A stretch of DNA of 64,000 bases from Anolis sagrei (lineage: Eukaryota; Chordata; Lepidosauria; Squamata; Anolidae): assembly GCF_037176765.1 (NCBI RefSeq), contig NC_090024.1:195234278-195298277 (forward strand), written 5' to 3'. Made by a program: the position numbers and the translations under genes. Of the stretch, positions 1 through 12,391 are shown piece after piece (the stretch's first letter is position 1; each line of letters opens with the position of its first letter). The notes under the pieces were generated by a model. It was not told where the DNA came from. It saw only the letters and a list, made by a program, of their open reading frames with translations, and made no database searches.

Positions 1-439
1 TAATCCAGTTCAAATCCATTAATATGGATTATCTGCTTTGATAATCTGGATTATATGGCAGCATAGAAGGGGCCTCAGCCTTCAGTTTTGTGTTCTTGCA
101 CATGCCAGTTTCTTGCCCCAAACTGGGCTGATGGCATTGTTGCTGTTTATTAATAGAGAGGAAAAGGAGTGTGGAGGTATCTTAAAGTAAGAAGATGAAA
201 TGGGTTTTCTCTCAAAGAAGAGGTAAATGGGGTATACCCTATTTGGGAGTGCCACCTCATTTTCCTCCCTGGCAGCCCAAACCGTACTCTTCTACGGCTG
301 GACCTACAAAACCCTATATCCCAGGATCTGAGCCCAGATTATCTGGCAGTGTATACTTATATAGTCTAGTTCAAAGCAGATAATCTGGAATCAGATCCTG
401 GGACACAGGGCAATGTAGATCCAGTCTAAATTGCCACCT

Positions 440-1405
440 TCCTTTCCAGCACCAGAAGCATCACTGTCAGAACCTGACAGTTCTTTGGCTGGTGGAAATT
501 TTTGATGGGATTCACAAGGGCTTTATCTGTATATATTTTAGCATTATTATGGACCCCTTTCAGGACCTGATTGAAAGATATGGATCCACTGTCAGAAAAA
601 TACACTCAGGCATACATTTGAAAGCACAGGAAGGCAATTTAATTTTTAAAACCTCATGATTTGCATCCAGCTCAACTCATCCCCAAACCTATTCATGAAC
701 TTCCTATCTACAGCTCCAAAAGTAAAGTCATAGTTGGCACTTAAACCTAGTTCCGTGTCTGCAGGTCTCTTGAATTGTTTTCAATTATTTGCATAGCAGA
801 AATGGGGCTAAGCTAAACACTGTTTTTCATGTGGTTGAAACTGATGAATCAGAGTTGAGTTCAAAGTACAGTTCACATCAGTGTCTGACATAAACTAGTT
901 TTACCTTCAACAATTCTGGTTTCTGTTCTCTGCTAATTTTACTGTGTGTTGTTGCTAGGCAAGTCTTCTGCATCTGGAGGTGGGAAATAAGACATCATTT
1001 TTCCTATTGTCCGCTGGGTATTATTTCAGTGTTGTTGACAGCAACAGCAGGAATTAATTAGATTTCCAAAACAGGTACAGCAAGAGAAGAACTTTGTCCA
1101 AGGCACCGAGAATTTATGACACTGTGCAGACAGCAGGATTTTCTTTTTCTACTTTTTTATGTCGTAAGTCTGTTGCCTACACTGGAAAGATTATGAATAC
1201 ATTTCAGCCAGTGCTGTATTATGGTTAATAAATCAGATCAAGATGTTGGAGGCTTGCTTTAAATCCCAACTTGGCAATAAAAATCTTGGGTCAGTTGTTA
1301 CACTATCCCGCTACCTAGTCTACCTCAAGGAGCTTTTGAGAATCCAGAAGAAAGGGAGCCATGCATAACTCCTGACATGACAGGTAGGATACAATTGTAA
1401 TGCTA
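440..1405. other. No gene or clear repeat seen
   Basis: AT-rich unique-looking DNA between MITE pieces and an old SINE tail. No exon-like signal recognised. Confidence 0.5.
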
Positions 1406-1859
1406 TATGTGCCTTTAATTCATTCCCAACTTATGGCAAACTCACCATGGAGTTTTCTTGGCAAGGTTTGTTCAAAAGGGGTTGTTTTCCTTCCCCCTGT
1501 GCTTAGCAGAATGTGAATTGTCCATGAATATATTCAGATGGGGCATTAAAATATAAATAGAGAAATAGAAATAAATAAACAGTTGAGCTGTTGAGTGAAG
1601 ATAAACCTTCCGTAAATCAGATTAAGGATTTTTTATTAAAATAACAAGTAATTCACCTTTAAAATAAAGATAGCAAACTGTTAACAGCTTGGTTAACAGT
1701 ATCCTTCTTTCCTCAGCCTATGCCATATATAGTAGGCTTGGTTGATCAAGAAAAAAAATGGTTCTAAACTCATTTCGTATGTAGGGGGCGCTGGAGATTC
1801 GATTTTTAAATTATTTCCGAAATTTTCTTTAAAAAAAGATCAAAATTACCAGGAAATAC

Positions 1860-2705
1860 GAATTGTTTCCTTTGTTTCGTTAATGGAAGGTGCCCTTCCC
1901 TCCCTCCAGAACCATTAAAATCTCGCAGTTTCCCTTCCTTCCCTTGCAGCAGAAGGGAGAGGTGGGCGTGGTCAAGCGCAGCCCTCCTCAGAGGCCTCGC
2001 CCCCATCCACCTCCGAGCGAGGAGCGCTGTGTTTGGCCACGCCCACCTCTCCCTTGGACAGCTTGCCAGGGAAGAGAAAGAAAGGTGAGAGATTTAAAAA
2101 GTGTTGGTTTTTAAATCTCTCACCTTTTTTTCTCTTCCCTGGCAATGTTGGGGTTCAGCCTGAGTTTGAACTTGAACCTGATTCTCTGTTTGTTCCTCCT
2201 GATGCTAATGAAAATATATTTACTGATGCTAGTGGAAATGTACCTTTTGATGCCAATGCTCCTGAAATTAGTGAGGAAGAAACTGCTGTAGGTTTGGAAA
2301 ATGCCAGTGTTCCTGAAATTAGTGAGGAAGGAACTTCTGTAGATTTGGAAAATGAAAGTACCAGTGTTCATGAGAATGTTTTAGAGGGAGGCCTTGAGCT
2401 TTTCCTCCCTTCTGCACCTGGTAACTTTAATGACAACAGAAGGGGCCAGATCTGGCAAGATAGAAGTAAATCACTCAGCTTGCGAAGGTCGTCTCGAATT
2501 AAAGAATTAAAAACATTGGCTTCAAAGCAGAAGGGCGGTTCATGGAACCAATTCTTGGGCTTTAATTGCCTTCCGTGGGGCAGACTTTCTCAGTTCAGGC
2601 ATCATTTCAGAATTGATGAAGACCTTGGCAGTTCTCCCGGTTTCCCTGGCCATGGTATTGAAAGATTTCTAGGATATCAAGTACGGTTAGTGGATTGCTA
2701 ACAGG
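1860..2705 (+). mobile_element. Retroelement-like remnant with an acidic coding stretch
   Basis: From about 2130 to 2701 an open stretch encodes acidic, Glu-rich sequence with an internal imperfect repeat (PEISEEETAVGLENAS then PEISEEGTSVDLENES) and a basic RRSSRIKEL motif of the kind seen near the end of LTR-retrotransposon pol proteins. A CpG-richer segment precedes it (1860-2060). No host domain is recognised. Fossil; class uncertain. Confidence 0.35.
2063..2145. repeat. Near-perfect 38-bp fold-back
   Basis: Arms 2063-2100 and 2108-2145 are complementary at 37 of 38 positions with a 7-base loop (GTGTTGG). See findings. Confidence 0.95.
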
Positions 2706-3401
2706 TTCCAGTATTTCAGTGTGGCTTTGGGTTTTGCTTTGTCCATTTAAATTCATGTTTGCTGATTTTGCTGTGGCTTTTGACTTGTATTCCAGAAACT
2801 TCATGAAACATGTGGAGAAAATGAAACATATTTTCTCTGGCCAGGACAAAGTTGTGCCCCCCTAGTCAATGTTGTACATCTTCTCACAAGAAGAGAACTC
2901 AGGAAAAGCCATGTATAATCCAGGAACAGCACCCTGTTGTTTGATGCCATAAGTATACAATCAAATCTGTCTGGACAGATGTCCAGGTATCCAGGCTGTA
3001 AAAAATATCAATAATGACAAAGTTCTGTTCCTGGCTTAAAGTGTGTGTTCCTGTTTGTGCAGTGCTGACTTGGGCAGAGGTGATCCTACTAGGATTTGTG
3101 TGGCAGATACTTCATGAAATGTCTGGAGGGCACAGTTTCTCTGTCCAGGACAAACAACAGAACTTTTAAAGTGATTTGCTGCAGTGATTCTCTGCATAGT
3201 CTCATCTTGAGATGTTTCTGACAGAAGTTTTGCGGCCTCTTCTGAAGTCCTGAGATTTTTTGTCCCTGTTTAAAACCCGTGCTTCAGTTCTGTCTGGAAG
3301 TGCCTATAGTTTGCTCCTTCTACCTGGTGGGAATAACCATCTTCTCCAATCTAGTATTTTGGACCACAATTTCCATCACTCTCATAAAAGATACTGCTTG
3401 T

Positions 3402-3705
3402 CCTTGTGTGCCTTCAAATCGTTTCCAACTTATGGTGACCCTATTATGAGGTTTTCTATGAGCATGTGACTCATAGAATTATAGACTTGGATGAAACCCT
3501 AAGGGCCATTCAATCCAACTACATTCTGCCATGCAAGAATCCACAATCAAAGCACTAGCGACAGATAGCCATCCAGTCTTTGCTTAAACATTTTCAGAGA
3601 ATGAGACTCCACCTCTACCAAAAAGTAACTATAACTGAATGAGTAATCAAATTCTGGTCTCCAGAACTGTACCCCAACATTTAAACCACTATGCCATACT
3701 AATCC
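3402..3705 (-). mobile_element. Old tRNA-derived SINE split by a CR1 fragment
   Basis: 3402-3460 has the SINE tail (CGTTTCCAACTTATGGTGAC) and 3645-3705 its tRNA-like head (CTGGTCTCCAGAAC...AACCACTATG). A diverged CR1 3' end (about 3465-3640, minus) sits between them. Confidence 0.6.
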
Positions 3706-4798
3706 GGGCATGGTCATGAAGCACTGACGCTGGCAATACCATGGTGTTGCTATGGTATTGCTCCATTATTTGCTATGTGAAATGAAACCTTTTATGTCAG
3801 GAAAAGTCCTCAATTGGGTAGGATCAGAGAATTATATTCAAGAAAGATAATGCCACCCAGCTATTTTCCTAATTTCTCCTTCTCCTTCAAATGGTTGAAC
3901 AAAACAGTATATTCTTTCATGTTTAGGCATAGACTTGGAGATCTTATTACATGTAATTGGATGAGTAGACAGGCACACATGTGCATGCACAGAGAGAGAT
4001 GCGCACACTTAAATTACTCAAATTTGGCAGAACATAATTGCTCTATAATGTGTAAGAGAATGAAGTTCAGATATATTTGTTGTATTTTCCCATTTTTTTG
4101 TTTTTTTTAAGTGGTTACTATGGCAATACACAGAGCTGCATATATTTTGCAATATGTTGCAAGTATAGAATCTGATACTAGTTGCTGGGGAACAACAGTA
4201 GCTGAGGAAGTGATCGTATTCATGTCTTCATTTTGGTCTTCCAACAGGTCTCTGCTTGGCTACTGGAAGAACAGCATTCCTAGTTAGTCCTTTGGCCCCA
4301 GCAGTAATTTTCTTTTGTTCTATGATATTAGAGCTCAATGGTTATTTATTTTATTTTCCTTCTGGCTGCTAAGATAGTCAACCTCATCTTCAGCAGGACA
4401 AATATGTCGCCCCACACACAGTTCTCTCCCTGCAACACTTTCCCCATCACATGGGGAAAGTGTCACCCTCCTGGAAAGGTCCCGTGCCAGCTCTATTGGA
4501 GCTAGCAAAACATGGGAAACCTCCTGTGCTGGACGCCTTTCCTCCAGTTGGAGGATAGCCTTCCACAGGAAGCTCCCTTACATCATCTGATAGATAGTGT
4601 ACCCATCCGTCCTCCAGCTGGAGTGAAAGCATCGTAGGATGCTTCCCAAGAAAAATGTGATGAGGTGGTTACAGGGATGTAAACAATATGCACAAAACTC
4701 CAATAGCCAAAATATCATTAAAATTCTCAGCAAGGTTACTCCAAGCCATTTTACTGCCTGAGGCAAAAACAGCATCTCCATCTCACATTCAGAAACTG

Positions 4799-4950
4799 AG
4801 GCCCCTTCTACACTACCATATAAAATTCAGATTATCGGATTTAAACTGGATTATATGGCAGTGTGGACTCATATATTCCAGTTCCAGGCAAATGATGTAG
4901 ATCATCTGCTGTGATAATCTGGACTATATGTCAGTGTAGATGGGGCATGA
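4799..4950. mobile_element. Palindromic MITE (GGCCCCTTCTACACT type)
   Basis: Inverted arms GGCCCCTTCTACACT and AGTGTAGATGGGGC around a core with GGATTATATGGCAGTGTGG. Cut or partial copies are at 1-75 and 289-425. Confidence 0.7.
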
Positions 4951-5272
4951 GTGGACTATCACCTGAATCCTATTCATCTCTGGTGATAGGATTGTAAAAT
5001 TAGTACAATTCCAAGCTCTGAGATTTTGAGAGCAAAAGCTGAAGTTTAAGAATAAGTTCTTGTGATCTCCCAAGGGATGGTTGTAAGTGATACTAGTAAG
5101 CATGATACATTAACCATCAACCACACCTGCATAGAGAATTGAGATTCAACAGACAACAAATGTAACAAATGACAAAAATTCACACAGAAATTCACACTTT
5201 AAAAAGATTTGACTGGTCCTGAGGTTCCTCCATTTAGACAGATTAGGTTTCGAGACTTGGGAATCCTAGTTT

Positions 5273-5757
5273 GTGATGAGGGTGATGAGGCCTATCCAGG
5301 GGAGGCTGACTAAAATCATCAAGGGTCTGGGGAACAAGCCCTATGAGGAGCAGCTTAAAGAGCTGAGCACGTTTAGCCTGAAGAAGAGAAGGCTGAGAGG
5401 AGACATGATAACCGTGTATAAATATGTGAGGGGAAGTCATAGGGAGGAGGGAGCAAGCTTGTTTTCTGCTGCCCTGGAGACTAGGACGCGGAACAATGGC
5501 TTCAAATTACAAGAAAGGAGATTCCACCTGAACATCAGGAAGAACTTCCTGACTGTGAGAGCTGTTCAGCAGTGGAACTCTCTGCCACAAAGTGTAGTGG
5601 ATGCTCCTTCTTTGGAGACTTTTAAACAGGCTGGATGGCCATCTGTTGGGGTGCTTTGAATGTGATTTTCCTGCTTCATGGCAGGGGGTTGGACTGGTTG
5701 GCCCACGAGGTCGCTTCCACCTCTATGATTCTACGATTCTATGAAGACAATTATAGT
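5273..5757 (+). mobile_element. CR1 LINE 3' fragment
   Basis: It encodes the end of ORF2 (MITVYKYVRGSHREEGASLF, then KLQERRFHLNIRKNF and RAVQQWNSLPQSVVDAPSLE). The CR1 3' UTR and the ATTCTATG-type terminal repeat follow at about 5732-5757. Compared with the young copy at 31815-35150 it diverges modestly and has a small deletion near the ORF end. Confidence 0.92.
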
Positions 5758-5949
5758 GTAGGAAACATGCTTTCTACACAGAAAACAGATTTCTGTGCAA
5801 GGTAGGCCCATGCTTTTTTTAGACAGAGCAATTCCTCTGCAACATATTGAAATGTTCAAATATAGGGAGAAAAGATACTTGCTGTCTTATTATTCTTCTC
5901 AATGGGGTGTAACAGCAGAACTGTTATTTAAAACCTGTAAATAAATAAT

Positions 5950-6040
5950 GTTGTTGTTGTTGTTCATTCGTTCAGTCGTCTCCGACTCTTCGTGACCTCA
6001 TGGACCAGCCTACGCCAGAGCTCCCTGTCGGCCGTTACCA
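5950..6040 (-). mobile_element. BovB (RTE) LINE, 91-bp 3' stub
   Basis: Only the last 91 bp of BovB remain (CAGTCGTCTCCGACTCTTCG region, with the GTTGTTG end). It is flanked by the perfect 11-bp duplication AAATAAATAAT (5939-5949 and 6041-6051). Confidence 0.9.
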
Positions 6041-6059
6041 AAATAAATAATAGCAGGCA

Positions 6060-6840
6060 TTATTCCTGTCTCTCTGCTCATTCTTGAAAGTTACATTTGC
6101 CAGACATCTTTTCATATGTTTTTTTTCTCTCCCCTGCACCCCTTCCACCAATTCACTTAATTTAAATTCCACTATAATTCCTCCATAACATATTGAAACA
6201 TTAAATTACTGGGATAAAGTTGTGCAAAATATTTCCTGGTCTATTATTCTTTCCCATTGAGTTTTTTTTAAAAAAAAAACTTGTGAATTAATAATAGCAA
6301 GTGTTCCTTCTGTTCCTCTGCTCTGCTCATTCTGGTAAGTGATACTTTTAAAGAGTTTTTTTTTCATATCAGATGTTTTTCTTTTTCTTTTAATTCATTT
6401 AATTGCTACTCCACTTTATCTCACAGAATTGTAGGGTAGTTAATTATTCCACTAAACCACATAGTTCAAATTGAAAATTGCACGTATCTAAAGTAATATA
6501 TGGCAAACATAAAAATAATACAAGCAAATATCTGCAGAAGGCAAATCAAACCCTGAGAGCTTTTACAAACTGGTGCCTGAAGGGCAAAAGTGTGGAAGAT
6601 AACAGGGTCTCACATTGAAGAGTTTTCCATAATTCTTGTGGGGAAAAGTATTCTTTGTCAGAATAGTGCTGCAAATCCAAAATCTGATTAGACAAAAGTA
6701 ATTTTTGTGGTGCTCAGATCTACACTAGTAAAAAGCTGAGTATTGCTAGAGAACAGTTTCATGTAGTCCAATATTGCCCTCTAGTGGCACGCAGCAAATT
6801 GAAAGAAATTAATCCAATACAGTATTAACATGTAAATCCT
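6060..6840. other. No gene seen
   Basis: AT-rich DNA in which 6061-6130 and 6300-6420 resemble each other (CTCTGCTCATTCT...GATGTTTTT motifs), an old diverged duplication about 240 bp apart. Confidence 0.4.
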
Positions 6841-6858
6841 AAAGTGCCCATTCTCATT

Positions 6859-7100
6859 ATTTTTTCATGTCAGGAGTGACTTGCTTCTGGTGTGAGAGAA
6901 TTGGCTATCTGAAAGGACATTGCCCAGAGGATGGCCGGATGTTTTACCATCCTGTGGGAGGCTTATCTCATGTCCCCACTTGGGAAGCTGGAGCTGACAT
7001 ACGGGAGCTCACCCCATCTCATGGATTCGAATTACCGACCTTCAGGTCAGCAGTTCAGCTGGCACAAGGGTTTAACCCATTGCACCATCTTGCCTCCACT
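6859..7100 (-). mobile_element. tRNA-derived SINE (Anolis/ACA type)
   Basis: Reverse strand: a tRNA-like head (GGTGCAATGGGTTAAACCC, B-box-like GGTCGGTAATTCGAATCC), then a tail ending TCTCACACCAGAAGCAAG and A-rich. The near-perfect flanking repeat CATTCTCATT/CATTCTCACT lies at 6849-6858 and 7101-7110. Confidence 0.85.
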
Positions 7101-7633
7101 CATTCTCACTTGAATGCGTCCATCTATTTTAAAACTCCATTCTGGGAGAGGCAGTTCCAGGCAAAAATTAACTTTCCAAACATTTACAACAAATTGTAAT
7201 AGCATTTTTATCAGAAGCAACTAAGATTTTCACACACAAAAAAAGCTGCACATATTTTTCAGTTTTCCAAAACTCTTAATCAGACCAGCTGTTCAGCAAA
7301 TAGGGTGAGGAGGGGTAAGGCAAGTTGTGCGATGTGGGGCATGGAGCAATGGCTTTTACACACACACACCCTTTGTGATGAGGTCCAAAATCATGGGGTT
7401 TTTTCCAAATTCAGAAGTTTGGGTAACTCTATACAGGGGACAGGGACAGAAATAGCTCCCTCGACCTGCTACAGTTTCTCACCTCTGATTTATTGTGTAA
7501 TGATAGATGCAATAAAAATATCCTAACAGCACTAGGAGGTCCCAAACACGGGTGACAGCAGGGGGATTCGCCAGGCAGCATGGCAAATCCGAGGGGCAGC
7601 CGGGAAAACCATTGCCCGGTACTCTGCATTTCC

Positions 7634-7856
7634 CCCATCACATGAGGAAAAGGGTCACCACCTGGCCTCCCCCCGTACTGGTCCCATTCTAACTAATGAG
7701 AACATGGGAAGTCTCCATGTTCTAGGCTAGGATGCTTCCAGGAGGAAACCAGGACAGAGTCCCACTGAAAGTAGCCCTGTGTCAGGCAGGTTCCATCCTC
7801 ACAACATTCCAGCAGTGTCCTAGGATGCTGCGAAAAGTAAATGTGATGGGGTCCAA
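7634..7856. mobile_element. MITE (CCCCATCACATG type)
   Basis: Ends CCCCATCACATGAGGAAA and AAATGTGATGGGGTCC. A second diverged copy is at 4442-4670 (ends CCCCATCACATGGGG and AATGTGATGAGG). Confidence 0.6.
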
Positions 7857-8799
7857 AATCTCATCTGATCTTGGAGGCTTAGCAGTGACTGTTTTGGTTA
7901 GTACATGAAGTCCACAAACCAATTGCTGTGGGTGGTCTGGGATATATTTCAGAGAAAGAAATTAGCAAACTCACCTCTGAGTACTGCTTTCCTAAGAAAT
8001 CCCTGTGAAGTGAATTGACTTGTCATAAGTTGATAAGTGTCCTGGAGGCACATATACACATACCCACAGTGATTTTGTCACATTGAGAAGCTGGATGGCC
8101 ATCTGTCGAGGTGGTTTGATTCTATGGTCTAATAGAATCAAAACTGACAACCACTAATATTGTCAGAAGAAAAACATTTCAGATCTTAACTGTAGTTCAT
8201 ATGGTCATATGAATCCTGCTTGCTGTGCAAGCAAATACGCAGGCATGCATCTCTGCTACTACAGTTTTAGATTTTGCCTCCTGTCACCAGAAAATGGTAT
8301 GAGGCTTTTTAGATTTCTCCTGTTTACTGATTTTTGAAAATCATATAGAACCTGGAAAAAGTCATCTTGAAACAGGTTGTCCTTTCCAATTAAAGTGGCT
8401 CTTTTATCAAATTTTACTAAGAAATATAAGGAATTGACAACACCCTGAGTCTGCTTTTGGTAGTTAATTTCCCTTTCATTAAGTTGCATTGTTATTGTGC
8501 AGCAGCAGGTGGCAATGTGGTGTCAAGTTGCAGTCAATAGGAGGAAGTGGATGAAGGAGCAATAATACAGCCTGAATCATATCATGCAAGAGAAAGGAGG
8601 TTATAGTTTTGCAGACAGATAGGTGACTATCTCACACTGTATAAATATTAAAATGGATAGTCTGAAATTATTTATTAATCTCAGGAAATTCTCAAGAATA
8701 ATAAAGGACAAATGGTATAGGCCAGCCTTCAACAATACATTCAATCTGAAACAATCTGATCTCAATGCTTTTAGAAAAAGAAGACCCATTGCAAAGGCA

Positions 8800-9165
8800 C
8801 TGTATATTTTATTATTTATTTCCAACATTTCTATTTCTATCTCGTACTTCTCAACCCTCAGGGAGGACTCAGGCCGGCTCACAACTGGCAACAATTCGAT
8901 GCCGCAAGATAAGATAAATGTAACAATAGTTTAAAACAATAAATGGAATATTAAGTTAAAAACAAGTTTAAATGGTCATCAAACCATATAGCCAATTCCA
9001 GTCCGATTCAACGTCCAAAGTGCTGTTATGTTTGCTGTCCGAAGGCCAGGTCCCAGAGCCATGATTTAACCTTCTTCCTAAAAGAAAGGAGGGAAGAAGC
9101 CTACCTGATCTCACTGGGGAGCAAGTTCCAGAGATGAGGGGCCACCACTGAGAAGGCCCTGTGAA
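8800..9165 (-). mobile_element. L2 LINE 3' end
   Basis: Reverse strand encodes FHRAFSVVAPHLWNLLPSEI, then the L2 3' UTR, ending at about 8800 with the ATTTATT repeat. It is 5'-truncated. Confidence 0.8.
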
Positions 9166-10461
9166 ATGTCAACAGATAATGGTTCTGGAACATGGCCATA
9201 CAGCCTGGAAAACTCACAGCAACCCAGTGATTCCAGCCATGAAAGCCTTCTACAACACATCTACAATTTGTCCTCTCCTTGAAGATTTGCTGATCCCTGC
9301 TTCCAAGGTCCCCTCCCTCCAACTCCAGCTCTAGCAAGGAAACAGATCCTCGTCTCCTTTTGATCTCCTCACTCAAAGCTCAGATAACTCAACTTTTTAA
9401 AATGTTGTAAAAGTCTTAAAATACAAACAGTAGCTTTGTTGCTGTGCAACCATTCATTTGCATAGGTTTAGTGAGAAATGCTCTTTTAAACTGTGAATGT
9501 AACTTCACCAGGGAAGTCCCACTCCAGCTGCTTTTGCGCAATGTCAGGAAAGGGGCACTGCAGGCGATACTTTGTTCTGCATTGTCCTCAAAATATATAA
9601 GCTGACACAAAGCAGAATTGTATCAGCTTATGTAATCAACAGGATTCTAGTCAGTGGGTGCCACTGAGGTCACACTGGTCTCCAGCAAAAGAGGGGTTTT
9701 GTGTGTGTGTGTGTCACGAGCAACTTAAGAAACTGCAAGCCTCTTCTGGTGTGAGAAGAGCTGATATTTTCTGGATGGCAACTCCATCCAGAACACTCAG
9801 CCCACAACCTTAACAGGTATCCACTTTATTTATTTTCATCTAGTTCAAAGCTCTGTTAAGCAATTGTTTCAAAGCATACACAGCCTCTCCTGCATCAGAC
9901 ATTACAGCATCTTGGCGAAAATTCAGGGTATAAATAAAGTGATTGATTTGATTCATTGATCTGCAGACTGAGGTTATGTTGCCCCCTATGTCCTTATTAT
10001 CTTTGCCCTCATAGTACATCAAGCTGCTCAAAGCAATATTTTAGCAGTCATTGTTTGGCTTAGTGATGGAAGTGAAGAACATGCTAGAGCAGACATGGAT
10101 TATCTAATAACTATCTAATGTTTTTTAAATCTCCTGGGACTGATTGGTTGTTATTTGTATAGAAATAATATAGCCTGCAAATTCCAAACATTCTAATGTT
10201 CATATGGCCCAATTGATCAAATTATTGAATGAACGCTGGACAATTAGTTTTGTTCTCATCCTACCCAAGTACAGCCCTTGTATGGTATTAATCTTATCAG
10301 ATTGCAATTACAAGGTGTCTCCCATTTGACAAAAGAACAGCCACTGAATATGTCTTTAATTACCACCTTAGCAATTGGCCAGAAAGCTACCAATCTATCT
10401 TTATCCTGTACTAAAGATAACTCATTATGAAAAGGTATTACAGCAATGCCACCCTACAATA

Positions 10462-10620
10462 TCCACACCATGTCATAGGTTTTTCTGGGCAAGATTTGGT
10501 CAGAGGGAGTTTGCCAAGAGAGTGTGACTTGTCCAAGGTCATCTAGTAGGCTTCCATAGCTGACCAGGGATTTCAATCCTGGTCCATAGAGTCGTAGTCC
10601 AGTGCTTATGTCACAATGCT
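10462..10620 (-). mobile_element. Old tRNA-derived SINE
   Basis: Same ancient family as 63063-63275. The head region (GGTCCATAGAGTCGTAGTCC on plus) and the CAAGGTCATCTAGTAGG body are visible. Further pieces lie at 1409-1485, 7975-8060 and 19190-19290. Confidence 0.6.
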
Positions 10621-10799
10621 GTTCTACCAACCATAACCTTGCGATATTCCCACCATGCTCATTACTCTGCATTTTGTACCAGTTTGGGTCATGCCACCAC
10701 TGAGCAGTAATCAAGGCCAGACAAAAGTCCAATATAAAAAGAATGTTTCCTCGATTATGAAACAGGACTTGAAGAAGAGTTCTCCCATATTCTATACAG

Positions 10800-11110
10800 G
10801 TAGTCATAGAATCTTAGAGTTGGAAGAGACCTCGTGGGCCATCCAGTCCAACCCCCTGCCAAGAAGCAGGAAAATTGCATTCAGAGCACCCCCGACAGAT
10901 GGCCATCCAGCTTCTGTTTAAAAGCTTCCAAAGAAGGAGCCTCCGCCACACTCTGAAGCACAGAGTTTCACTGCTGAACAGCTCTCACAGTCAGGAGGTT
11001 CTTCTTAATGTTCAAATGGAATCTCCTTTCTTGTAGTTTGAAGCCATTGTTCCGCATCCTAGTCTCCAGGGCAGCAGAAAACAAGTTCGCTCCCTCCTCC
11101 CTATGAGTTC
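10800..11110 (-). mobile_element. CR1 LINE 3' fragment
   Basis: Reverse-complement match to the last 300 bp of CR1: the 3' UTR phrase around ACCTCGTGGGCCATCCAGTC, then the ORF2 C-terminus back to the SHREEGA region. It is close to the young copy. Confidence 0.9.
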
Positions 11111-12360
11111 ACTCCCTTCTCCCTACTTTAGTCCCCAAGATTTGTTCTTAACTTGAATTTGTATGTAAGTCAGAACATGTACGGTTTTTTAAGTGTAACT
11201 CCAGTAAATATATATATGTTTTTTAAAAGTTTTAGATTGCATAGGGAAGCATTAACAGCTCTATACTATTCCTTTTGCTGTATATGCCCCTGTTCAGAAG
11301 ATTTCACCTCACTTTCTGTCCCTGTTACAACTGAATGTTTTAAATTTTGGCTTGCTGTAGAACAAGGATTGGTGAGAAAACATGAGTGGAGACACCTTTC
11401 CCCCCTGATCACTCTTAAAGGAAGGAATTTCCCTTCCTACGGGTAGATTTCTCACTTCTTGATGTCTCACTCCCATTTGTAACTATGAGTCATATGCAAG
11501 TCGGATGTCTGTAACTTGGAGACTGCCTGTATTGACTTAGCCTGTATTGACTTAGCCTGTATTGAGTCCTGCCTATAGTCAAAAGTTAAAGCCAAAGGCC
11601 CAGGAAGCACAATTTTGTAATTCACACTATCGATTCAAGAGCATTAAAATATGGCCCTTTCAACCACTGGGCAAGAAACTCTTGTTCTAGTTATTTCTTG
11701 ATTACTACAGCCTCTACATATCTGTACTTCTCTTGTCAAATCTTAGTCCTCCGAGAGTTTAAAAAGCTATTTATTGGACGAGTTCCCAGAATTCCCCAGC
11801 TAGCATGGTCAGCAATACTCCATTCACTTCCTCCACATCAGAGGGGAACTCTGAGCCACACAGGATTACCTGTCATGTGGAAGAGCCTTAAGGGTATATG
11901 TAGTATGTATGTAGAGTCTCTCCAGACACATTCTGAATACTTAATTGGGTAAGATGTACGTATATGAAATAGCTGATACGCATAGCACTGACAGGACAGA
12001 GATACCTGTCACAACTCCCTCATCTGTGTAGCAGAATGTTTGTGTAAAATCTGTGTATATGAAGCTCTTCCCTAAATCCCTACATTGCTGTTAAGCCCTC
12101 TCTGTGATCTCACATATACTGCCATGACTGTACTCTGTCAAATGCTGGGCTTTGTAGTTTCATGAAGTACTAGAGCTCTCTAGAAAAGAATTTGAAATAT
12201 GTGTCCCTCTAAATTAAAATATTCCCTGGGGAAAGTATGGTTGTAAAAACAGAATCATAGTGTTATACTTGTGTGATGTAAATGTGCTCCAGGAGGAGGA
12301 TAAATCCCATATCCAGACCTAGCTTAACTAAGTGAGAGAATTGACTCAGCAGCGGCTGCA
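11110..12360. other. No gene seen
   Basis: Unique-looking DNA. The only pattern is a short tandem triplet of a ~17-bp unit (CCTGTATTGACTTAG) at 11528-11572. Confidence 0.5.
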
Positions 12361-12391
12361 GAACAACAACAACAACAACAACAACAACAAC
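12361..12391 (+). repeat. (AAC)n microsatellite
   Basis: Ten AAC units beside an L2 3' end. Other simple repeats: (TTA)n 51766-51797, (GA)n-type 26738-26776, GGAA-type 19790-19870. Confidence 0.9.
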
